Shown piece after piece: positions 8,728 through 15,522 of a stretch of 64,000 bases of DNA. Positions within the stretch are counted from its first letter, which is position 1, and the number at the start of each line of letters is the position of its first letter. The DNA is from Paraferrimonas sp. SM1919 (GTDB taxonomy: Bacteria > Pseudomonadota > Gammaproteobacteria > Enterobacterales > Shewanellaceae): contig NZ_WINH01000018.1 of assembly GCF_010993985.1 (NCBI RefSeq), positions 1 to 64,000 on the forward strand, written 5' to 3'. A model generated the notes under the pieces. It was not told where the DNA came from and ran no database searches. It worked only from the letters and a program-made list of their open reading frames with translations. Made by a program: the position numbers and the translations under genes.

Positions 8728-9934
8728 GATAAACCTCTTGTTGCTCTAATAACTCAGGTAACTCTTGAGCGAATTGAAATTGGCTCTTTAGTTCAACACC
8801 ATGCTCTGCGACTTTAGCCACCAAAGTTTCTTTACTTCTAGAGAGCAACCTTAATAGGGCGCTTGAATCACTTTTCACTGTTAATGTTGATTCTTTTGTT
8901 TCTGGCCAATATTTAAGCTGATATACAGCCAGTCCATCAGCAATATGTAATCTTAAATTTACCTGCCAAAATTCTTTTTTAGTTATCTTTACCTGTAGTG
9001 TTTTCACTTCATCCTCTTCCAAATAAGGTAATGAAAAACACCACTGATCATGGCCAATAACAATTTGTTGCTGTTCCTTAGAGACTTGTTTAGCCCATTG
9101 CAATAACTGTTGTCCACTTAACTCATCGACCAAATACTTAGTTGGCCAGAGTTGCTGCCATGCGTTAATCTCTTGCTCCCTTGACCTACCTGCAAGCCAC
9201 AGCCATAACATCAACGTTAATGGACTCGATACTGGGTTCGCTAAATTAGGGAAGTACACCTTAATCAACTGTGACATGCCAATTTGGCCTAATTCCTGCA
9301 AATTTAGAATAGGTAAAGCCCGTTGAATGGTTGAATGTTGCAATAAGTTTTCAATTCCTGAAAACTGAAACAGTTTGCTTATACTTGGATTGCTCGTAGT
9401 AGGACGTAGCATTTGTTGCCATAAAAGCTGCTCTGTCGTGGATTTTGCGACACTGACACCTGCAAACTGGCGCTGAAAGCTGGCTTCAATATTTGAAACT
9501 TTTAAAAAAATTTTGTGCCCTTGTTTAACTAAATCAACAAATAATGACGGATTCCCTAAGGTCGTTTTTGCGTGGGGTAACAACATGATCTTTTGACCAT
9601 TTATGCTGAGGGAACCATTTTGTAACTTTTGCACCCCCAAGAATGCATTTAATTGCTCATTATTATTTGAGTTTAACAATGACAGAATATTTCTTTGCAC
9701 AGCCAATGGTAAAGACATCACTCTTCCCTCACCTAGCCTTAACAGTCGCTCCAATCCAGTGCTAGTTTTAAGTCGCCATTGACTGCTGTCACGATTAAAA
9801 AGCGTTTGTTCAGTAGCGGCTAAATTAAATTTTTGCATTTGAGCGGAACTTAAACCATTTTGCCACTGTCCAGAAATAACTTTGTTTATTGTTAAGTTAT
9901 TGGTTTTACCGATAGTATTGTTTAATATATGCAC
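8714..9934 (-). CDS. FliK C-terminal-domain-like protein
   Basis: This 406-aa soluble protein has no signal peptide. Residues about 325-390 resemble the FliK C-terminal domain (LRLHIADGLAVYQLKYW, then a segment with ALLRLLSRSKETLVAKVAEHGVEL). The first 320 residues are not recognised. It is Gln/Leu-rich without clear repeats. Its gene overlaps the FlhB-C-like gene downstream. Because FliK normally signals to FlhB-C, this looks like a second hook-length/export-switch module, distinct from the main fliK at 29168-30586. The functional link is an inference. Confidence 0.65.
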   Translation of the reverse strand: MHILNNTIGKTNNLTINKVISGQWQNGLSSAQMQKFNLAATEQTLFNRDSSQWRLKTSTGLERLLRLGEGRVMSLPLAVQRNILSLLNSNNNEQLNAFLGVQKLQNGSLSINGQKIMLLPHAKTTLGNPSLFVDLVKQGHKIFLKVSNIEASFQRQFAGVSVAKSTTEQLLWQQMLRPTTSNPSISKLFQFSGIENLLQHSTIQRALPILNLQELGQIGMSQLIKVYFPNLANPVSSPLTLMLWLWLAGRSREQEINAWQQLWPTKYLVDELSGQQLLQWAKQVSKEQQQIVIGHDQWCFSLPYLEEDEVKTLQVKITKKEFWQVNLRLHIADGLAVYQLKYWPETKESTLTVKSDSSALLRLLSRSKETLVAKVAEHGVELKSQFQFAQELPELLEQQEVYHGYR

Positions 9935-10017
9935 AACAAATGCCTACGTCACTTTCAAAATAACAAACATACAGCTAACATTAACTGTGTCTATATATGG
10001 AATTAAATTAAATTTAA

Positions 10018-10755
10018 ATGAAAGCATATTCATCCCTGCTGTTAAGCTTATTATTGACGCTAAGTGTTAGTGTCCAAGCTCAGGACAATCAAGAGCAAGC
10101 CAACCCAGATCCCTTTGAAGGTTTCAATCGTGCCATGTGGGACTTCAATTATCTGTATTTAGATAAGTATTTATTAAGACCAGCTGCAACAGGTTACGCT
10201 AACTATGTTCCTGCACCTATACAAAGCGGACTGTATAACATAACACTTAACCTAGAAGAGCCGTCTTCGGTGGTAAATAACTTATTACAGTGGAAACCCG
10301 AATATGCCGCTAACGCCACAGGCAGATTTTTGATCAACTCAACATTTGGGATCCTGGGAATTTTTGATGTCGCCGGGCAGATTGGTCTAGAAAGAAAGCA
10401 GGATCAATTTAGCGAGGTTTTAGGCTATTGGGGGGTACCAGATGGCCCCTATATCATGATGCCCGTTTTAGGCCCCTATGTGACGCGAGAAGCCACAGAT
10501 TTTGTCGATGGTCTATACTTTCCCTTATCAGAGATGACGTTATGGGTCTCGGCAGCAAAATGGGGAATTAAAAACCTTCACAAAAGAGCAATGGCTCTTG
10601 AGCAAGACCAGCTGATTGACGGGGCGTTAGATCCCTACTTATTTGTTAGAGAATCCTACCTTCAGCACGTTAATTACAGTGTTTTAGATGGACAGTTACC
10701 TCAAGTAAACGAAGACGATGAAGCACTTGAGGATTTCATGGATGAACTAGACTAA
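10018..10755 (+). CDS. mlaA: MlaA/VacJ family outer-membrane lipid-asymmetry protein
   Basis: MlaA removes mislocalised phospholipids from the outer leaflet of the outer membrane and passes them to MlaC. The family signature DPFEGFNRAMWDFN and the VNNLLQWKP, FLINSTFGILGIFD, GVPDGPYIMMPVLGP and REATDFVDG segments are all present in 245 aa. An N-terminal signal peptide ends near residue 21 (VQA-QD), but no lipobox cysteine exists, unlike E. coli MlaA, a lipoprotein. The rest of the Mla system is not in the window. It sits alone between the FliK-like gene and a response regulator. Confidence 0.93.
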   Translation: MKAYSSLLLSLLLTLSVSVQAQDNQEQANPDPFEGFNRAMWDFNYLYLDKYLLRPAATGYANYVPAPIQSGLYNITLNLEEPSSVVNNLLQWKPEYAANATGRFLINSTFGILGIFDVAGQIGLERKQDQFSEVLGYWGVPDGPYIMMPVLGPYVTREATDFVDGLYFPLSEMTLWVSAAKWGIKNLHKRAMALEQDQLIDGALDPYLFVRESYLQHVNYSVLDGQLPQVNEDDEALEDFMDELD

Positions 10756-10760
10756 GGTAT

Positions 10761-11690
10761 ATGACCAACACTGATAATCTAATCATACTGATTGCTAATG
10801 ATGATCCTGTTATCCGTTATGATTTAAGCAAGCGCTTAAAACAAAAACAGCATAGGATATTGGAAGCACATAATTACACTATCTGCTTGCAGCAACTAGA
10901 GCAACATCAGGTTGATCTCATCATTTACGATCACCATTTACCTGGCGCTGATGCATTTGAGCTTTTGACTTGGATAAACCGAACCGCTATTGATTCTAAT
11001 GTGGTTGTAACCGGTAATATATATGATTATCAGACACTTACAGAGCTACTTAAATTAGGCACCTTAGATTGTATTGAAAATCCCTTAGACGAATTTAGTG
11101 ATTTATTGCAACTAATAGATAATTTAGAAACCTCAACAAGCCATCATTATCAACACATTTTAAAAAACCTCAGTTCAATAAAAACACAACAAGCAACGAC
11201 AAATGTAGCGATGTACTTAACACAGCCACCAGTCATGCCTGAGCCATTATCTATCAGGCAAATAAACCCTAACCGACAGTTTTTTTATGATGCTTTTACC
11301 ATCGGTGAACGATTCAAATTGGTGTTTTTAGCGGATTGGGCAAGCCAGGGGGAGCATACAATCTATTTTTCTCAAGTTGCTAAATGGTTAATTAAAAGGC
11401 GTATTGAAACCTTCAAATTACCCATTAGTTATCTTTTGAGTCACCTTGAGAAAGAACTCAGCGAACCACTGAATTTAATCAGTAGTAACAGCGATTTTAG
11501 TTACCTATTAGTCGATACTGTCAAAGGCAGTCTTCATTGTTTATGGGGCAAACACAGCTCTATCACAAGACAAGAATTCCCCCTTATAAGCACTAAACCT
11601 TCCAGTCTTCAACTCATTCAGGGGATCAGTCACTACATTTCATTTTGTTATGAGAAACCGACCCAATTAGAATTAATTTGGCAAACTTAA
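10761..11690 (+). CDS. Response regulator with degenerate PP2C/SpoIIE-like output domain
   Basis: Residues 1-120 form a receiver with N13, D14, D15, the likely phospho-acceptor D57 (LIIYDHHLPG) and T84. The conserved Lys of strand 5 is replaced (ENP instead of a KP motif). Residues about 165-309 align with SpoIIE/RsbU-type phosphatases: FFYDAFTIGERFKLVFLADWASQG stands for the GGDFYD...DVSGKG motif, and LLVDTVKGSLHCLWGKHSS for the later D...AGH motif. The first GGD is missing, so catalysis is doubtful. It starts five bases after mlaA and converges on the chemotaxis run. A role in signalling to chemotaxis or flagella is only suggested by position. Confidence 0.7.
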   Translation: MTNTDNLIILIANDDPVIRYDLSKRLKQKQHRILEAHNYTICLQQLEQHQVDLIIYDHHLPGADAFELLTWINRTAIDSNVVVTGNIYDYQTLTELLKLGTLDCIENPLDEFSDLLQLIDNLETSTSHHYQHILKNLSSIKTQQATTNVAMYLTQPPVMPEPLSIRQINPNRQFFYDAFTIGERFKLVFLADWASQGEHTIYFSQVAKWLIKRRIETFKLPISYLLSHLEKELSEPLNLISSNSDFSYLLVDTVKGSLHCLWGKHSSITRQEFPLISTKPSSLQLIQGISHYISFCYEKPTQLELIWQT

Positions 11691-11693
11691 TCG

Positions 11694-12095
11694 CTATTTA
11701 CTGTGATAAAGATGTCGCATTAACTCTGCTTCAGCTTTAGGCAACTCACATTCACGCATAATTTCTTCAACATCAGCCCCTAACTCCAACATTTTAGAAG
11801 CTCTGTTGTATAGCCTAGCTTGTGGTTCCTGCTCAATCGCTTGGGTGATTTGACTGGATTGTTCTATCTGCTGACTATGCAAATCACGCAACTGCTTACC
11901 CAAACCTTGACTAATTTGATGCAATTCACTCAATTGCAAAGCATGGCTATGAAGTTGATCTTCAAGATGATCAACTTGGGTTTGTAACATTTTTATATTT
12001 TTTGATGATTGCTTTATTTTTCGAAATTGCATAAAGGCTATGCATAACAGCAACAAAAACAAACCACTTATTAAACTAATGATTTCTAAAGACAT
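11694..12095 (-). CDS. DUF2802 membrane-anchored coiled-coil protein
   Basis: One N-terminal membrane helix (about residues 4-22, LISGLFLLLLCIAF) is followed by a Gln-rich coiled coil near 30-85. A conserved C-terminal helix-turn-helix-like segment (ASKMLELGADVEEIMRECELPKAEAELM) is typical of DUF2802. In Vibrio and Shewanella-type clusters this family regularly follows cheW. The ATG at 12095, just past the cheW stop, is preferred because the membrane helix then begins at once. An upstream ATG at 12128 would add 11 residues inside cheW. The function is unknown, and its place as last gene of the operon suggests a link to chemotaxis arrays. Confidence 0.75.
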   Translation of the reverse strand: MSLEIISLISGLFLLLLCIAFMQFRKIKQSSKNIKMLQTQVDHLEDQLHSHALQLSELHQISQGLGKQLRDLHSQQIEQSSQITQAIEQEPQARLYNRASKMLELGADVEEIMRECELPKAEAELMRHLYHSK

Positions 12096-12096
12096 G

Positions 12097-12585
12097 TTAA
12101 TATTGGGCCAACTCATCCCATTCATCATCAGTTAATAAACTATTAAGATCAACCAGTATAAGTAATTTATTATCTTTATGGCACACACCAGAAATAAATT
12201 TAGAACTATCGTCAGTACCTACATTGGGAGCCTGCTCAATCTCAGAACGATTTAAGTACACCACCTCTGCCACGCTATCAACTAGAATACCGATGACTTG
12301 ATGTTCAGCTTCAATGATAATAATTCTTGCTGACTCATCGATGGCTTTGTCAGCCAAACCAAAACGAGTACGGGTATCGAGCACGGTAACCACATTACCA
12401 CGCAAGTTAATAATACCAAGTACATAATCAGGAGTGCCGGGCACTGGTGCTATTTCACTGACCCTTAAGACTTCCTGTACTTGCATTACATTTACACCAT
12501 AGATTTCATCATCAAGAGTGAAAGTCACCCATTGTAATACTTCATCGTTTAATTGCTTTTGTTTGGAGTGAGTTGCAAGTTCCAT
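12097..12585 (-). CDS. cheW: Chemotaxis coupling protein CheW
   Basis: CheW links chemoreceptors to the CheA kinase in polar arrays. The whole 162-aa protein is one CheW domain: WVTFTLDDEIYGVNVMQVQEVLR, PGTPDYVLGIINLRGNVVTVLD near the middle, and the closing KLLILVDLNSLL. The ATG at 12585 has AGGAAAA upstream, and an earlier in-frame codon lacks this. It starts two bases after parP and lies in the cheY-cheZ-cheA-cheB-parC-parP-cheW order. Confidence 0.95.
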   Translation of the reverse strand: MELATHSKQKQLNDEVLQWVTFTLDDEIYGVNVMQVQEVLRVSEIAPVPGTPDYVLGIINLRGNVVTVLDTRTRFGLADKAIDESARIIIIEAEHQVIGILVDSVAEVVYLNRSEIEQAPNVGTDDSSKFISGVCHKDNKLLILVDLNSLLTDDEWDELAQY

Positions 12586-12587
12586 TG

Positions 12588-13277
12588 TTATTTTCCTAAT
12601 TGATCCTGTTCGTTTAGTCCTAGTGCACACATTTGTTGTAATTTTTGAGGATAAACAATTGCACACATCTGTTCTTTAACTATTCCTGCTAGCCAAGGTC
12701 GCTTACCAGACTGAGAGCGCCACTTAACATCTGCTTTACTCAATGTTTTGGTCTCAACCAGAGACTCGGCTGCGAGGCACCAATCTGACTCTTCTAATTG
12801 TATTAAGTATTGATATTCTTCAGCTTTTATATCGTTATTATGGGTAACCCAAGCGTAAGTATCAACAACATTTAAAGACTTTCCTCGGTGATTCTGAACC
12901 CCCAAGTGCCAATTAGGCATACCCGGTAATTGACTAATGAGTTGACGATTGACGATGCCGCCTAAATGTAACAAGGGAATCGCAATCGTTAGCCCACCAA
13001 CCTTAAAGAATAGTGCTTGAAAGCGATCATCAAGAGTTTCATCAAGGCCAATAAATACCTCATCAACCAGTGCTGCTGACGATGCTAATGGGCTAGCAGC
13101 TTGGGGTAAGTTATCGGTGTCTGATGGGCTTGGTTCGACAAATTGTTGTTGAGCCAAGTCCAGTTGCTTTTGCAACTGTACAGATTGTGGGTTGATACAA
13201 TCTTCAGCAAAGCATTGTTGTGGCTGCAGCAAATGGCTAAAGTATTCTTCAATCGCCTCTTGAGCATGCTTAGACAT
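12588..13277 (-). CDS. parP: Polar array protein ParP (CheW-like AIF domain)
   Basis: ParP in Vibrio ties chemotaxis arrays to the pole by binding both ParC and CheA. The first 80 residues are variable and Gln/Pro/Ser-rich, and residues about 85-225 form a divergent CheW-like (AIF) domain with FQALFFKVGGLTIAIPLLHLGGI and the later HLGVQNHRGKSLNVVD. Assignment rests on this architecture and the exact position between parC and cheW. ATG 13277 has GAGGAA eight bases upstream and overlaps the parC stop by eight bases. An earlier in-frame start at 13331 would add 18 residues inside parC. Confidence 0.88.
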   Translation of the reverse strand: MSKHAQEAIEEYFSHLLQPQQCFAEDCINPQSVQLQKQLDLAQQQFVEPSPSDTDNLPQAASPLASSAALVDEVFIGLDETLDDRFQALFFKVGGLTIAIPLLHLGGIVNRQLISQLPGMPNWHLGVQNHRGKSLNVVDTYAWVTHNNDIKAEEYQYLIQLEESDWCLAAESLVETKTLSKADVKWRSQSGKRPWLAGIVKEQMCAIVYPQKLQQMCALGLNEQDQLGK

Positions 13278-14049
13278 AACTTGGTTCCTCAATGATCTCT
13301 TTAAACACCTTCTTATAAGCGTCATAGCCACGACTATTGGGCGCGTAGTGACTGATAGGTGTTAAAGCTAAACTGGCGTCTCTAAATTTTGTGTCTACGG
13401 GAATATAGCCGCTACAAAAATGACTGCCATATCGAGAAGCTAATTCCTCGATTGCAATGACCGCTGCACGAGTGCGGCGATCAAACATGGTCGCAATAAT
13501 ATTGTAATCAAGTGTTTTGCCAAGTGACTTTTCAACCATTTTTAAGGTTGCAAGCATTCTTTCAAGTCCTTTGAGAGCAAGGAATTCCGTTTGCACAGGG
13601 ATGACCAACTTTTGTGCAGCCGCCAAGGCATTGATCATTAATACCCCTAAAACTGGAGGGCAATCAATTAACACGTAGTCATAGTCATTTTCAATCGCTT
13701 GTAAGCTTTGTTTTAACTTAAGACCCATACCAAAATCATTACCCTGGGAGCGATCTAATGTTGCTAATGCCATTGAAGAAGGCATTAAATCGATGCCTTC
13801 TATTGGCGTTGAGACAATATGCTCTAAAACCATTTCACGACTGTAACTTTGTTGGTGTTTTAATAAGTCAAAGGCAGTCAAGTTTAGCTCTTCTGCTTTC
13901 ACCCCTAAGTACAGCCCCAAAGAACCATGGGGATCCATATCAATAAGTAAAATACGGCTACGACGTTTAGCAATAATACCAGCTAAACTGACAGCGGTTG
14001 TCGTTTTGCCAACCCCTCCTTTTTGATTCGCAATTGCCCAAATATTCAT
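13270..14049 (-). CDS. parC: ParA-like ATPase ParC for polar chemotaxis-array placement
   Basis: A 259-aa deviant-Walker ATPase with KGGVGKTT at residues 10-17 (signature Lys10, catalytic-loop K15), LLIDMDPHGSLGLYLG, and VLIDCPP near 120. ParC homologues form a polar focus that recruits ParP and the chemotaxis array so both daughter cells inherit one. It lies directly before parP with overlapping ends, which distinguishes it from chromosome-partition ParA. Note that this ParC is unrelated to topoisomerase IV subunit ParC. Confidence 0.9.
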   Translation of the reverse strand: MNIWAIANQKGGVGKTTTAVSLAGIIAKRRSRILLIDMDPHGSLGLYLGVKAEELNLTAFDLLKHQQSYSREMVLEHIVSTPIEGIDLMPSSMALATLDRSQGNDFGMGLKLKQSLQAIENDYDYVLIDCPPVLGVLMINALAAAQKLVIPVQTEFLALKGLERMLATLKMVEKSLGKTLDYNIIATMFDRRTRAAVIAIEELASRYGSHFCSGYIPVDTKFRDASLALTPISHYAPNSRGYDAYKKVFKEIIEEPSYV

Positions 14050-14450
14050 CGCATTTCCCTATCGCGAGTAGTGATTTGTACCCCACCATGGGGCAGTTGA
14101 AAAACCTTTACGCCATTTTCATCTTCTTCCAGTAATTGGGTTTTTGCTAACACTGGTTTATTGTCTAAATCCTTTGTCGGCCGGGTAATATGAAAATGAA
14201 GTTTCACTTCTCCTTCTAGGTTTTCTAGATAGGAGTAGTATTTATCTGTATCTTTTTTAAGCCAAGCTTCAAGTGCCGGCCCCTGCTCATTGGGGGTGAC
14301 CATTATCAGTCTTTTTAAGGGCTTATTTAACAAGTTATTGGCGCTTTTGAGCTCAGTACTTAAAAACCAGATATAACCTGCACTACTGATATTAAATAAA
14401 ATTAATATCAGTACTAAGAAACTGGAAAGCCCCTTGTTGGCTACTGACAT
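14046..14450 (-). CDS. Small membrane-anchored protein between CheB and ParC
   Basis: A 134-aa protein of unknown function. One N-terminal membrane helix (about 9-30, LVLILILFNISSAGYIWFL) is followed by a periplasmic-looking or cytoplasmic soluble domain with charged residues, ending in a GGVQITTRDR segment. It overlaps cheB at its start and parC at its end by a few bases each, so it is translationally coupled in the chemotaxis operon. Homologues at this position in related polar flagellates are my recollection rather than something shown here. No function is assigned. Confidence 0.75.
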   Translation of the reverse strand: MSVANKGLSSFLVLILILFNISSAGYIWFLSTELKSANNLLNKPLKRLIMVTPNEQGPALEAWLKKDTDKYYSYLENLEGEVKLHFHITRPTKDLDNKPVLAKTQLLEEDENGVKVFQLPHGGVQITTRDREMR

Positions 14451-15514
14451 TGAAATTCCTTCAACAAACTGTGCGAAAAATCATCAATGGCAAAAACTTT
14501 GTCAACCAATCCTGCTTTGACTACTGCTCTAGGCATACCATAAACAACACAACTTTGTTCATCTTGGGCCCAGATATCGGCACCCGCTTGTTGCAATAAG
14601 CGGGCACCTTCACAACCATCCGCTCCCATGCCCGTCAATACTAATGCCAAGGCATCCTGTTGATAAACTCTGGAAGCTGAACCAAAAGTAATATCAACAG
14701 AGGGTTTGTAACTAATATCTTGCGCCGATTCGATAATTTTTAAATAAACTTCATCGGCCCTTTGCTGCAGTAGCATTTGCATGCCACCTGGTGCCAAATA
14801 AGCTACCCCAGGCTCTAATTTCATCCCATTTTCAGCATGGACCACATTGACCTTGCATAATCCATTAAGTCGCTCCGCAAAAGTGGGAGTAAAGGCACTG
14901 GGCATATGTTGAATCAACAATATTGGCGCAGGAAAATCCTGTGGTAATTGTGTTAACACTTTTTGCAAAGCCACAGGTCCGCCAGTTGAAGAACCAATAA
15001 GTAACACTTTGGGGCGCGATTGTTTGCTTTTATTAACTTTGGTTACTACAGACTCAGGCTTTAATGCCCCAGCCATCATTGAGTTACCAACAACCTTCCT
15101 TGAGCGTGCACTGATAGCGGCAGTGGCCAAGCCTTTTACTCTATCGAGTAAGGTTTTTATGGCCGTATGTTTATCTAAGGCAATATCTTCAAATCGTTTT
15201 GGTAAAAAATCACTTGCCCCCGCCTCTAAAGCTTCAATTGTCGCTTTTGCACCCTCATGGGTTAATGAAGAAAACATTAACACCGGTACATTGGAATCTT
15301 GCCTGATGTGTCTGACAGCATCGATACCATTGAGTTTAGGCATTTCAATGTCCATAGTAACCACATCAGGTTGGTACTGTTTCACCATTGCTAATGCCTG
15401 CAGGCCATCTTCTGCCGTCGCGACCACTTCAATGAGTGGATCTTGGTTTAAGATTTCCGTTAATCTTCTTCTGAAAAAACTGGAATCATCTACAACTAAA
15501 ACCTTGACTTTCAT
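14441..15514 (-). CDS. cheB: Chemotaxis methylesterase CheB
   Basis: CheB demethylates and deamidates receptor glutamates during adaptation when phosphorylated by CheA. The receiver domain occupies residues 1-120 with D9, D10 and phospho-acceptor D55 (TMDIEMPKLNG). A linker leads to the methylesterase domain with catalytic Ser in GSSTGGPVAL, His in QHMPSAFT and Asp in GMGADGCEGA. At 357 aa the length is normal. It follows cheA by eight bases. Confidence 0.96.
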   Translation of the reverse strand: MKVKVLVVDDSSFFRRRLTEILNQDPLIEVVATAEDGLQALAMVKQYQPDVVTMDIEMPKLNGIDAVRHIRQDSNVPVLMFSSLTHEGAKATIEALEAGASDFLPKRFEDIALDKHTAIKTLLDRVKGLATAAISARSRKVVGNSMMAGALKPESVVTKVNKSKQSRPKVLLIGSSTGGPVALQKVLTQLPQDFPAPILLIQHMPSAFTPTFAERLNGLCKVNVVHAENGMKLEPGVAYLAPGGMQMLLQQRADEVYLKIIESAQDISYKPSVDITFGSASRVYQQDALALVLTGMGADGCEGARLLQQAGADIWAQDEQSCVVYGMPRAVVKAGLVDKVFAIDDFSHSLLKEFQCQ

Positions 15515-15522
15515 TTAACACC

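Noticed and set aside
15009-15518. 169-aa plus-strand frame over cheB
   Set aside because: It lies wholly antisense to a well-supported cheB receiver domain and shows no motif.
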